From Rikenellaceae bacterium (lineage in GTDB: Bacteria; Bacteroidota; Bacteroidia; Bacteroidales; Rikenellaceae): a DNA stretch of 64,000 nt. The stretch spans positions 1-64,000 of the forward strand of contig JAGBHC010000024.1 in assembly GCA_017935625.1 (NCBI GenBank), written 5' to 3'. The notes below the pieces were generated by a model. The model saw only the letters and a program-made list of their open reading frames with translations, did no database searches and was not told the origin of the DNA. Shown one piece after another: positions 38,528 to 46,341 of this stretch; positions within the stretch are counted from its first letter, which is position 1; each line of letters opens with the position of its first letter. Made by a program: the position numbers and the translations under genes.

Positions 38528-39717
38528 CGGAGTGGAGAGAGGAAGATGTCGCATGGCTCTGCACGCCCGAGTGCCGCGAGGCCGTCGAACGCTGCCTGGA
38601 GCTCGACCCCGCGACGGTGGCGCTCGACGGCCGGGTGCCGCATGCGGCGCTGGTGGCCACGCAGGTCAAATACCTGCAGCGGGCCCGCCGCAAGCTGCCG
38701 TCCTATTACCGGGCCCGCTGCATTCTTCCGCCGCGGGCTTTCGAACAGTCGAGCAGCGAGGAGTGCGCCCGGCACAAAAGCTACTCCGGCAGCCGGTGTC
38801 TCGACCTCACCTGCGGACTGGGGGTCGATGCCTGTTTTCTATCCCGTTCGTTCGGACGGGTCGTCGCCCTGGAGCGCGACCCCGTGCTGGCGGCCGTGGC
38901 GCGGGAGAATTTTGCGCGGCTGGGCATCTCCAACGTCGAGGTGGCGTGCGTTCCGGCCGAGGAGTACGTGCGGAACTGCACCGAACGGTTCGACCTGGTC
39001 TATGCCGACCCCGACCGCCGCAGCGAGGCGGGCCGCAAGCTGGTGCGGCTGGAGGAGTGTTCGCCCGACATGACGGCGCTGCTGCCGCGGCTGCGCGAGC
39101 TGGCGCCGCGCATCGTGGTGAAGAATTCGCCGCTGTTCGATGTGGACGAGGCTTTCCGGCTCTTCGCTCCCGCGCGGGTCGAGGTGGTGTCGTTGGGCGG
39201 CGAGTGCAAGGAGGTGATGGCGGAGACGGGCCGCTGCGTGGGCGAACCGCTGCTCAGGGCCACGGCCGTGGGCATCGGCAGCGCGGAGTTTTCGCCGGAC
39301 GAGCTGCGCGGCGGGATGGCGTGTGCGGAGTTCCGGCCGGAGAGCTGCCGCTATCTGCTGATTCCCGATGCGGCGTTGCTCAAGGCGCGTGTGGCGCGGC
39401 GCCACACGGTCCGGGTCGCTCCCGGAGCCTACATCGAATCGGACAACGGCTACGGATTCGACACCCGCATTCCCGAGGGTTTCATCGGCCGGGTGTATGC
39501 CATAGAGAGCCTGGAGCCCTATGCCCCCAGGACGCTTAAGCGCCGGTTCAAGGCCGAGGGGGTGAGGCGCATCACCGTGTTCAAACGCGATTTTCCGCTG
39601 CCGGCCGACCGCATTGCGGCGGCTCTCGGAGTCCGGGAGGGCGGCGAAACCTGTTTCGCGTTCACAAAAACGGCCGGTACGCTTTGGGCAATCCGATTAA
39701 AATCGTTACATTTGTAG
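38524..39717 (+). CDS. Class I SAM-dependent methyltransferase with THUMP-like C-terminal domain
   Basis: A 397-residue protein. SAM motif I is CLDLTCGLGVDACFLS (about 98-113); the acidic strand is VVALERDP; motif IV is LVYADPDRR, where DPD may line the active site. The C-terminal half (about 290-397: RYLLIPDAALLKARVARRHT, FKRDFPLPADRIAAALGV) resembles the THUMP-like domain seen in a Bacteroidetes methyltransferase family. RNA is a plausible substrate, but this is inferred. Its last codons contain the promoter of the following kdsC gene. Confidence 0.8.
   Translation: MTEWREEDVAWLCTPECREAVERCLELDPATVALDGRVPHAALVATQVKYLQRARRKLPSYYRARCILPPRAFEQSSSEECARHKSYSGSRCLDLTCGLGVDACFLSRSFGRVVALERDPVLAAVARENFARLGISNVEVACVPAEEYVRNCTERFDLVYADPDRRSEAGRKLVRLEECSPDMTALLPRLRELAPRIVVKNSPLFDVDEAFRLFAPARVEVVSLGGECKEVMAETGRCVGEPLLRATAVGIGSAEFSPDELRGGMACAEFRPESCRYLLIPDAALLKARVARRHTVRVAPGAYIESDNGYGFDTRIPEGFIGRVYAIESLEPYAPRTLKRRFKAEGVRRITVFKRDFPLPADRIAAALGVREGGETCFAFTKTAGTLWAIRLKSLHL
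39683..39714 (+). promoter_or_regulatory. Promoter of kdsC
   Basis: TTTG (39683-39686), 20-nt spacer, TACATTTG (39707-39714): a full match to the Bacteroidetes consensus, embedded in the end of the methyltransferase gene. The leader before the kdsC ATG would be about 100 nt. Confidence 0.7.
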
Positions 39718-39821
39718 ACCCATGCCCGGCAGGGCGTTCCCCCGGCTGCGGAACGCAGGGCGGCGAGCGCTGTCGTCTGCCGGACAATTGCCTGAAAACG
39801 AACTAAAACGAAACTTAGGAA

Positions 39822-40358
39822 ATGGACAAGAATTTCAAAGAGCGGCTGGCCGACGTGGAGGCGCTGGTCTTCGACGTGGACGGCGTGTTCACCGACGGGG
39901 GCATCACTCCCCTCTCGGACGGCGACTTCCAGCGGACATACTATGCCAAAGACGGTTACGCGGTGGCCTATGCCATACGGAACGGCATGAAAATCTGCAT
40001 CATCACCGGCGGTCGCGGCGAGAATCTCAAGCGCAGGTTCGACATGCTGCACGTCGAAAAGACCTATATCAACATTTCGGACAAACTGGCGGTGCTCGAC
40101 AGCTACATCGAACAGGAGGGGCTGGACCGCCGCAACGTGGTCTTCATGGGCGACGACATTCCCGACCTGGAGGCGATGGCCTCGGTGGGGATTCCCGTCT
40201 GTCCGGCCGATGCGGCCGACGAGGTGGCGGCGGTGTCGAAGTACGTGTCGCAGTATCCCGGCGGACACGGATGCGTGCGGGATATCATCGAACAGGTGCT
40301 GCGTGCCAAGGGGCTGTGGGCCCGCGACTCGAAGGGGGTCAATTGCGTGTCGGCGTAG
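39822..40358 (+). CDS. kdsC: KDO-8-phosphate phosphatase (HAD superfamily, KdsC-like)
   Basis: A 178-residue type C0 HAD phosphatase. Motif I is LVFDVDGVFTDGG (D18, D20), motif II IITGGRG, motif III Lys in NISDKLAVLD, motif IV VFMGDDIPDLEAM. The lack of a cap domain is typical of KdsC/YrbI tetramers. It hydrolyses KDO-8-phosphate to KDO for lipopolysaccharide. A sialic or other nonulosonate phosphatase would look similar. It is expressed from its own promoter and converges with glsB. Confidence 0.88.
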   Translation: MDKNFKERLADVEALVFDVDGVFTDGGITPLSDGDFQRTYYAKDGYAVAYAIRNGMKICIITGGRGENLKRRFDMLHVEKTYINISDKLAVLDSYIEQEGLDRRNVVFMGDDIPDLEAMASVGIPVCPADAADEVAAVSKYVSQYPGGHGCVRDIIEQVLRAKGLWARDSKGVNCVSA

Positions 40359-40362
40359 CGGC

Positions 40363-40379
40363 ACGCCGCGGCGCGGCGT
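40363..40379. terminator. Short GC hairpin between kdsC and glsB
   Basis: acgccgc (40363-40369) and gcggcgt (40373-40379) form a 7-bp stem with a 3-nt loop in the 34-nt gap between convergent genes. No T tract, so efficiency is uncertain. Confidence 0.4.
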
Positions 40380-40392
40380 CCGGGGCGGAGGG

Positions 40393-41322
40393 TCAGATGC
40401 ACTCGAAGTGCTTGATGGCGAGGCCCTGGGTGTGGCGCTCGCTCTTTTTGGGGTAGATGTCGTCGATGGTGATGAGCAGTCCCGTTTCGAGGGTGTTGCC
40501 GAAGTCGGGGTTGCGGACGGTGTCGAAGACCCGCATCGAGGGCGACAGACCCATGTAGGCGCTTATCATCGGCGGGACGTTCTCGCCCAGATTGCGCATC
40601 TCTCGACTCAGAATCCGGTAGTTTTCGGTGTAGTCGGCGCCCGAGAAGAGGGTGTCGTAGTAGGCCGTGTCCATCTCCAGGTCGAACCGTTCGCGGGGTG
40701 TCATCAGGGCGTCGCGGTCGGGGAAATAGCGGTAGAGGAAATAGAGCAGCATGTTGCGGGCCTCCTTGCGGAAGCGGTCGTACATGGTCACCTTGCCGAA
40801 GAAGTACTTCACGCCCGGGTTATTGACGATGAGTGCGCCCAGTCCGTCCCACAGGTTGTCCAGCGCGTAGATGCCTTTGGGATTGGTGCGCGTACCCTGG
40901 TAGGCGGGCTGTACGAACGCCCGTCCCAGCTCGATGGTGTAGGGGAGAAACTCGTGGCGGAAGCGCTCCGAAAATTCGAAGTAGTGCTCTGTGGAGAGGT
41001 GTGCGGGGTGGGGTGTGCGGCAGATGATGTAGCGGTAGCCCCCGACGATTTCGCGATGAACGGGGTCCCACACAATCAACTGGTTGTATCCGTCCGGCGC
41101 GAGGTCCTCCCCGTCGATGTCCAATGCGGCGCCCGTGCCTCCGCCCGCGCTGCGGAACGCCTCTTCGCGAAGACGTCCTATTTCGCGCATGGTGCAGGGA
41201 CTGTCGGCGGCGGTAATCACGTATATCCTGTTGTCAGCGTTGTTCGTATTGCGTAGGAACCGCTCTTCGGTGAGTTCGGCTTCTATCCGTTCTCTCTCTA
41301 TCGCGTCGATGATGGGTTGCAT
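40393..41322 (-). CDS. glsB: GNAT-type N-acyltransferase, probable glycine-lipid synthase GlsB
   Basis: A 309-residue protein related to OlsB/hemolysin-type acyltransferases. Features: YNQLIVWDPVHREIVGGYRY, TIELGRAFVQPAYQGTRTNP, GIYALDNLWDGLGALIVNNP and YFFGKVTMYDRF. In Bacteroides a GNAT enzyme of this type (GlsB) N-acylates glycine with a 3-hydroxy fatty acid as the first step of glycine-lipid synthesis. The gene upstream on the same strand encodes the matching O-acyltransferase, which supports this assignment. ATG at 41322 is preferred to an upstream start. Ornithine-lipid synthesis is the alternative. Confidence 0.72.
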   Translation of the reverse strand: MQPIIDAIERERIEAELTEERFLRNTNNADNRIYVITAADSPCTMREIGRLREEAFRSAGGGTGAALDIDGEDLAPDGYNQLIVWDPVHREIVGGYRYIICRTPHPAHLSTEHYFEFSERFRHEFLPYTIELGRAFVQPAYQGTRTNPKGIYALDNLWDGLGALIVNNPGVKYFFGKVTMYDRFRKEARNMLLYFLYRYFPDRDALMTPRERFDLEMDTAYYDTLFSGADYTENYRILSREMRNLGENVPPMISAYMGLSPSMRVFDTVRNPDFGNTLETGLLITIDDIYPKKSERHTQGLAIKHFECI

Positions 41323-41398
41323 GGTCAGTCTGGTAATTCTCGCCGCAAAGTTAATAATAAACGGGAGAATCGTGCGGAGGCGCATCCCTTTTTTTGCA

Positions 41399-42223
41399 TC
41401 ACCGCGGCGCGGAGCCGGAGCGGGTTCCCAGTTCGTAGACCCGTTTCCGTATCTCGGCGGCCGTGGCGGCGGCAGAGGCTCCCGAGCAGAGCGTTTGCCA
41501 GGGAACGGGTTCGCCGAAGAGGATTTCGAAGCGGCTGCCGCGCTGGCGGAACATCTCGTCGGCCAGGTAGAGCATCTCGATGTTGGCCTTGATGCCCAGT
41601 TTTTTGCGGACGGAGGCCAGCCGGTAGAAGAAATCGGAGAGCCGGCCGTCGATGTAGACGGGCACGATGTCGCGGCGCGAGGCGACGGCCCGCTTGACGA
41701 AGCTGGGACGCCAGTCGAGGTCGGTCACCCTACCCCCGATGCGGCGCGAGACCAGTCCGGCCGGGAAGGTGAGGATGGGGATGTCGGAGCCGAAGGCGTC
41801 GTTGAAGTTGCGGGCGTAGAGGTCGTTCTGCCGGCCGTGTTTATTGACGGGGATGAAGATGGGGCTCAGCGGCGCGATGTTCATCAGCAGGTCGTTCACC
41901 ACCACCCTTACGTCCGAGAACCGGGCTTCGATGAGGTCGATGAGCATCATGCCGTCCATTCCGCCGAAGGGGTGGTTCGAGACGAAAAGGTAGCGTCCCC
42001 GTCCGTCGAGCGACTCGAGTCCGCGGGCCGTGTATCCGATGCCGGCTATCGAGAGCGCCTTGCGCGCGAAGTCGGCTCCCCGGAGCCCTTCGCACTGCTC
42101 CAGCACCTCGTTAATCTCCCGCTCGTGGACGATGCGGCGCAGGTAGTTCAACAGAAAGCGGGGGGTGAACCGTGCCAGGCGCGGGTTTTTGTCGCGGAGC
42201 ACTTTTTCTATCTCTATCTTCAT
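41399..42223 (-). CDS. glsA: PlsC-type O-acyltransferase, probable GlsA
   Basis: A 274-residue acyltransferase of the PlsC/OlsA group. The catalytic motif is in YLFVSNHPFGGMDGMMLIDL; the substrate-binding motif is PILTFPAGLVSRR, with VPVYIDGRLSDFFYRLAS after it. GlsA proteins add the second acyl chain to N-acylglycine to form the mature lipid. It is the first gene of a leftward pair with glsB (76-nt gap). A -7 element TATATTTG (complement of 42250-42257) lies 27 nt upstream, back-to-back with the division-cluster promoter. Confidence 0.75.
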   Translation of the reverse strand: MKIEIEKVLRDKNPRLARFTPRFLLNYLRRIVHEREINEVLEQCEGLRGADFARKALSIAGIGYTARGLESLDGRGRYLFVSNHPFGGMDGMMLIDLIEARFSDVRVVVNDLLMNIAPLSPIFIPVNKHGRQNDLYARNFNDAFGSDIPILTFPAGLVSRRIGGRVTDLDWRPSFVKRAVASRRDIVPVYIDGRLSDFFYRLASVRKKLGIKANIEMLYLADEMFRQRGSRFEILFGEPVPWQTLCSGASAAATAAEIRKRVYELGTRSGSAPR

Positions 42224-42249
42224 TCTCGACGGGCTTGAAAAAATTTATG

Positions 42250-42298
42250 CAAATATACGAAATCGGTTTTGAAAACCGTCGAAAAGATTGTACTTTTA
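42250..42298. promoter_or_regulatory. Divergent promoter region glsA / division cluster with palindrome
   Basis: On +: TTTG (42268-42271), 19-nt spacer, TACTTTTA (42291-42298), one mismatch from TAnnTTTG, 10 nt before rsmH. On -: TATATTTG (complement of 42250-42257) for glsA. The palindrome CGGTTTT-G-AAAACCG (42264-42278) overlaps the + strand -33 box, the position expected of a repressor site. Confidence 0.6.
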
Positions 42299-42307
42299 CA
42301 CCCAAAT

Positions 42308-43240
42308 ATGCCGCAACGAATTATGTCCGAATATCACATACCCGTACTGCTGGAAGAGTCGGTCGAAGGGCTTGAAATAGAGCCCTCCGGGACCTACGTG
42401 GACCTCACCTTCGGGGGCGGGGGACACTCGGCGCGCATCCTCTCGGCGCTCGGCCCCGCGGGGCGGCTCTTCGCGTTCGACCAGGACCGGGAAGCGGCCC
42501 GCAACGCCTTCGACGACCCGCGGTTCACTTTCATAGAGAGCAACTTCCGGTTCATGCGCGGCGCGCTGCGCCTGCACGGAGTGCGGCAGGTGGACGGCGT
42601 GTTGGCCGACCTGGGGGTTTCGTCGCGTCATTTCGACAGCGTCGAGCGCGGATTCTCGTTCCGAGGCGATGCGCCGCTCGACATGCGGATGAACCGCCGG
42701 GCCTCGTTCTCGGCCGCGGAGCTCATCAACGGCTACTCCAATGCCGAGCTCACGCGGGTGTTCCGCGACTGGGGCGAACTGGAGACCCCCTACAAGATTG
42801 CCAACTGCATCGAACGGGCCCGCAGTGCGGCTCCCATCGCCACCACCGGCCAGCTGGTGGAGGCCGTGGCGCCCTGCACGCCGCGCAAGGAGGAGACCCG
42901 GTTTCTCTCGCGGCTGTTCCAGGCGGTGCGCATCGAGGTGAACCACGAGATGGAGGCGTTGAAGATGGCCCTCGAGCAGAGCCTCAAGGTGCTTGCGCCG
43001 GGCGGCAGGCTTTCGGTCATCTCCTACCACTCGCTCGAAGACCGGCTGGTGAAGAACTTCATGCGCAGCGGGAATTTCGAGGGACGGGTGGAGAAGGACT
43101 TTTTCGGACGGGCGGTGACTCCGTTCGAGGCGGTGACCCGCAAGGCGATAGTCCCTTCGCCGCAGGAGGTGGAGCGGAATCCGCGCTCGCGCAGCGCCAA
43201 GCTGCGTGTCGCGCGTAAGCGGAGCGGAGAAACGGATTGA
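42308..43240 (+). CDS. rsmH: 16S rRNA (cytosine1402-N4)-methyltransferase RsmH
   Basis: A 310-residue RsmH (MraW). SAM motif YVDLTFGGGGHSARILSAL, then VDGVLADLGVSSRHFDSVER, FSFRGDAPLDMRMNRRAS and SVISYHSLEDRLVKNFM are all diagnostic. It N4-methylates C1402 in the ribosomal P site. ATG at 42308 gives the usual eight residues before YHIPVLL; ATG at 42323 is also possible. It is the first gene of the rightward division and cell-wall cluster; mraZ, normally upstream, is missing and the flanking gene is glsA on the other strand. Confidence 0.95.
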   Translation: MPQRIMSEYHIPVLLEESVEGLEIEPSGTYVDLTFGGGGHSARILSALGPAGRLFAFDQDREAARNAFDDPRFTFIESNFRFMRGALRLHGVRQVDGVLADLGVSSRHFDSVERGFSFRGDAPLDMRMNRRASFSAAELINGYSNAELTRVFRDWGELETPYKIANCIERARSAAPIATTGQLVEAVAPCTPRKEETRFLSRLFQAVRIEVNHEMEALKMALEQSLKVLAPGGRLSVISYHSLEDRLVKNFMRSGNFEGRVEKDFFGRAVTPFEAVTRKAIVPSPQEVERNPRSRSAKLRVARKRSGETD

Positions 43241-43257
43241 GAAAGAAGAGCAGAACC

Positions 43258-44118
43258 ATGTACGACGATATAGAGATAGACCCCACGTTCCGGGAAGAGC
43301 GCGAACGGCTCGAGCAGGAGCGGCAGCTCCGCGAGCGAATCCGCCGCGAGGAGGAGATTCGGCTGGAGGTGCGCCGCGAACTGGAGAGCCGGGAGCGGCT
43401 GCGTTCGCTGGCGGAACGGGAGGCGTGGGACGACGAGGAGCCGCAGGAGGTGGTGTGGACGCAGGGTACGCCGCACGCCGGAGCTGCGGAGGAGTCCGGA
43501 TGTTCCGACCCGGACGAAGCGGATGCCCGGCAGGAGGTTCCGTGGTTTACGGAGGAGGAGCAGGGGCGGGAGCCGGAGCGCATGTCCGGACCGGCTGCCG
43601 CGCACGATGCCCGGCCGGGTGGACCGGCAGGGGATGCGCGGGGGGATTCGGCGCCGGCGCAGGAGCCGGTGCGTGCGGAGGGCCGCGGCGGGGCGACGTC
43701 TCGCACGGCGGGTCCCGGATACTCGCAAAGCGGCCGGGAGTCCTCGGAGCGTGCGGGTTCCGCAGCGGGGGACGCCGAGGGCGTCCGGCCGCGCGGCGGC
43801 AAGCGCCGGTCGCTGATAGGCGGCATCATTTCGGGCAACATCCTCACCCGCGAGGCGGTGCAGAGGCGCTATCCCTACATGCTTTTCGTGGCCGCTCTGG
43901 CGATTCTGTACATCTACAACGTCTTCTACATGCAGCAGCTCTATCGCCGGCAGGCACGCCTGACCCGCGAGGTCAAGGAGCTGAGAACGGAGGCCATGGC
44001 GCTTTCGTCGGCCCGCATGCAGGCGACCCGGCAGAGCAGCATCGTGCGGGAGGTGAAGGCCCGGGGGCTGGGACTGGAGGAGTCGGTGACCCCGGTGAAG
44101 GTGATTGAGAAAAAATAG
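43258..44118 (+). CDS. ftsL: FtsL-like divisome protein with long N-terminal extension
   Basis: A 286-residue protein in the ftsL position. The C-terminal 80 residues are FtsL-like: a membrane helix (MLFVAALAILYIYNVFYM, about 208-225) then a periplasmic coiled coil (RRQARLTREVKELRTEAMAL). The first 200 cytoplasmic residues are unusual: a charged helix (REERERLEQERQLRERIRRE) followed by a disordered G/E/A/R-rich stretch. Bacteroides FtsL-like proteins are about 110-120 residues as I recall. ATG at 43258 is preferred to a TTG at 43237. It would join FtsQ and FtsI/FtsW in septal synthesis. Confidence 0.75.
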   Translation: MYDDIEIDPTFREERERLEQERQLRERIRREEEIRLEVRRELESRERLRSLAEREAWDDEEPQEVVWTQGTPHAGAAEESGCSDPDEADARQEVPWFTEEEQGREPERMSGPAAAHDARPGGPAGDARGDSAPAQEPVRAEGRGGATSRTAGPGYSQSGRESSERAGSAAGDAEGVRPRGGKRRSLIGGIISGNILTREAVQRRYPYMLFVAALAILYIYNVFYMQQLYRRQARLTREVKELRTEAMALSSARMQATRQSSIVREVKARGLGLEESVTPVKVIEKK

Positions 44119-44126
44119 GGGGGACG

Positions 44127-46322
44127 ATGGCGGAGAAACAACAGGAAAAGAGGCCCATAAAGAGGGCCATATTGAACCGGGTGAGACTCCTGTACGTCTT
44201 CTTTTTCGTTACGGGGGTCTGTATCGTGGGCAAAATCGTGTGGCTGCAGTACGGCCCCGAGAGCTCGGAGCTGAAGGCCGATGCCGACAAGCGGACCTAC
44301 TTCCGGGAGACCATTCCGGCCGACCGGGGCGATATCATGGCCCACGACGGACGGGTGATGGCCACCTCGGTGCCCATGTTCGAGATAAGGATGGACTTCG
44401 CCGCTCCGGGATTCACCGACGAAATATTCGAAAAGAACGTCGATTCGCTCGCCTACTGTCTCTCCGGTTTCTTCAGGGACAAGTCGAAGGCGGCCTACAA
44501 GAGCATGCTGCGCAGTTACCGGGCTTCGAAGCACAAACCCGGATTCAGAAACAAGCGCGTGGCTCCGCGCAAGGTGAACTACCTCGAACTCAGGGAGCTC
44601 AAGAAGTTCCCCATCTTCCGTCTGGGAGCCAACAAGGGCGGTTTCATCGCCGAACAGTTCAGCGAGCGGGTCTACCCCTACGGTTCGCTGGCCCGCCGCA
44701 CCATAGGCATCGTCAATCTGGCGGACACGAAGCTGGGCATCGAGGGGGCGTTCGACGAGCAGTTGCGCGGTACGGACGGGAATACGCTCACCCGCAAGAT
44801 TTCGGGTACGTTCCGCGTGCCGGTGGACGACAACGAGAACGTGGAGCCGGAGAACGGCATGAGCGTGGTGACCACGCTCGACGTGGACATACAGGACGTG
44901 GCCGAAACGGCGCTCAAGAACCAGCTCGAATACTGCCAGGCCGACTGGGGCAGCGTGGTGCTCATGGAGGTGGCGACGGGCGAGATAAGGGCCATGGCCA
45001 ACCTCACGCGCTACGGCGCGGGACGTTACAGCGAGGATTTCAACTACGCCATCGGCATGCGGCTCGAACCGGGTTCGACCTTCAAGCTGGCGTCGCTGAT
45101 AGCCCTGCTGGAGGATGCGGGCATGAGTCTCGACCACATGATTGACACCGAGGGCGGCCGGGCCGTGATAAACGGCAAACCGGTGGTGGACTCCCACAAA
45201 GAGGGCATCATCACCTTGAAGCGGGTCTTCGAGGTGTCGTCCAACATCGGTTTCGTGAAGGCGGTGGGCGAGGAGTACGGCAAGAAGCCGTCGCGCTTCG
45301 TCGATTTCATCGCCGACCTGGGCATGGGCGGTCCGATAGGGGTGCAGATTCCGGGCGAGGTGAGCCCCGTGCTGCCGCGGCCGACGGACGCCTACATCAA
45401 GACCGGACAGTGGAGCAACCTCACGCTGATGAACCTCTCCTACGGCTACGGACTGGAGATAACCCCGCTGCACACCCTCTCGCTCTACAACGCCGTGGCC
45501 AACAACGGACGCATGGTGCGTCCCATGCTGGTCAAGAGGCTGGTGGAGTACGGCCGGACGGTCGAGGAGTTCGAAACGGAGGTGATAAATTCGAAGATAT
45601 GCTCCCAGCGCACCATCGACAAGGTGCGCGAGAGCCTGAAGGCCGTGGTGGACGACGGTACGGCCAGCCGGCTGAAGAATCCCTACTATACGGTGGCGGC
45701 CAAGACCGGTACGGCCCAGATTCCGCTCAGCAAGGCGGTCAAGGGGGGCGGCAGCGGCTATGTGGACCGCTACGGAGGACGTCACTACCTGGCTACGCTG
45801 GTGGGCTATTTCCCCGCCGAGGAGCCGCGTTACAGCTGCATCGTGGTGATGAAAACCTACTACGGCAACGGCCGTTACAACTCCTACTACGGAGCCTCGC
45901 TGGCCGCTCCGGTCTTCAAGGCGGTGGCCGACCGGGTCTACGCCTCGCACACCGACTGGCAGAACACGGTGAAGGATAACGCCGGAGAGCGGGCGTCGAG
46001 ACCCATGCAGATTAAGGGCGGCAGCGCCCGGGCCATCCGGGAGGTGGGCGACGAGTTCGACGTGGAGCTCCGTCACAGCGACCGCCTGAAGGGGTGGGCG
46101 CAGACCTCGCGCGATTCGACCTTCGTGGAGGTGACGGCGCTGGGCGGAGACGACACGACGGTTCCGTCGGTGGTGGGCATGGGGCTCAAGGATGCGCTCT
46201 ATCTGCTCGAAAGCCGCGGCCTGAGGGTGTCGTTCAGCGGCAAGGGCCGGGTGGTGTCGCAGTCGCTCAGGGCGGGCGGAAAGGTTCGCCGGGGCGATAC
46301 AATCGTTTTGGAACTGAGATAG
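44127..46322 (+). CDS. ftsI: Septal class B penicillin-binding protein with C-terminal PASTA domain
   Basis: A 731-residue transpeptidase. One membrane helix (LLYVFFFVTGVCIVGKIVWL), a pedestal domain (ETIPADRGDIMAHDGRVMA) and a transpeptidase domain with EPGSTFKLASL, SSNIGF and KTGTAQIP. The last 65 residues form a PASTA domain (DDTTVPSVVGMGLKDALYLL and onwards), which binds wall or precursor. It cross-links septal peptidoglycan with FtsW. It lies 8 nt after ftsL and 19 nt before murE. Confidence 0.93.
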   Translation: MAEKQQEKRPIKRAILNRVRLLYVFFFVTGVCIVGKIVWLQYGPESSELKADADKRTYFRETIPADRGDIMAHDGRVMATSVPMFEIRMDFAAPGFTDEIFEKNVDSLAYCLSGFFRDKSKAAYKSMLRSYRASKHKPGFRNKRVAPRKVNYLELRELKKFPIFRLGANKGGFIAEQFSERVYPYGSLARRTIGIVNLADTKLGIEGAFDEQLRGTDGNTLTRKISGTFRVPVDDNENVEPENGMSVVTTLDVDIQDVAETALKNQLEYCQADWGSVVLMEVATGEIRAMANLTRYGAGRYSEDFNYAIGMRLEPGSTFKLASLIALLEDAGMSLDHMIDTEGGRAVINGKPVVDSHKEGIITLKRVFEVSSNIGFVKAVGEEYGKKPSRFVDFIADLGMGGPIGVQIPGEVSPVLPRPTDAYIKTGQWSNLTLMNLSYGYGLEITPLHTLSLYNAVANNGRMVRPMLVKRLVEYGRTVEEFETEVINSKICSQRTIDKVRESLKAVVDDGTASRLKNPYYTVAAKTGTAQIPLSKAVKGGGSGYVDRYGGRHYLATLVGYFPAEEPRYSCIVVMKTYYGNGRYNSYYGASLAAPVFKAVADRVYASHTDWQNTVKDNAGERASRPMQIKGGSARAIREVGDEFDVELRHSDRLKGWAQTSRDSTFVEVTALGGDDTTVPSVVGMGLKDALYLLESRGLRVSFSGKGRVVSQSLRAGGKVRRGDTIVLELR

Positions 46323-46341
46323 AAAAGAGATAGACGAAGAA

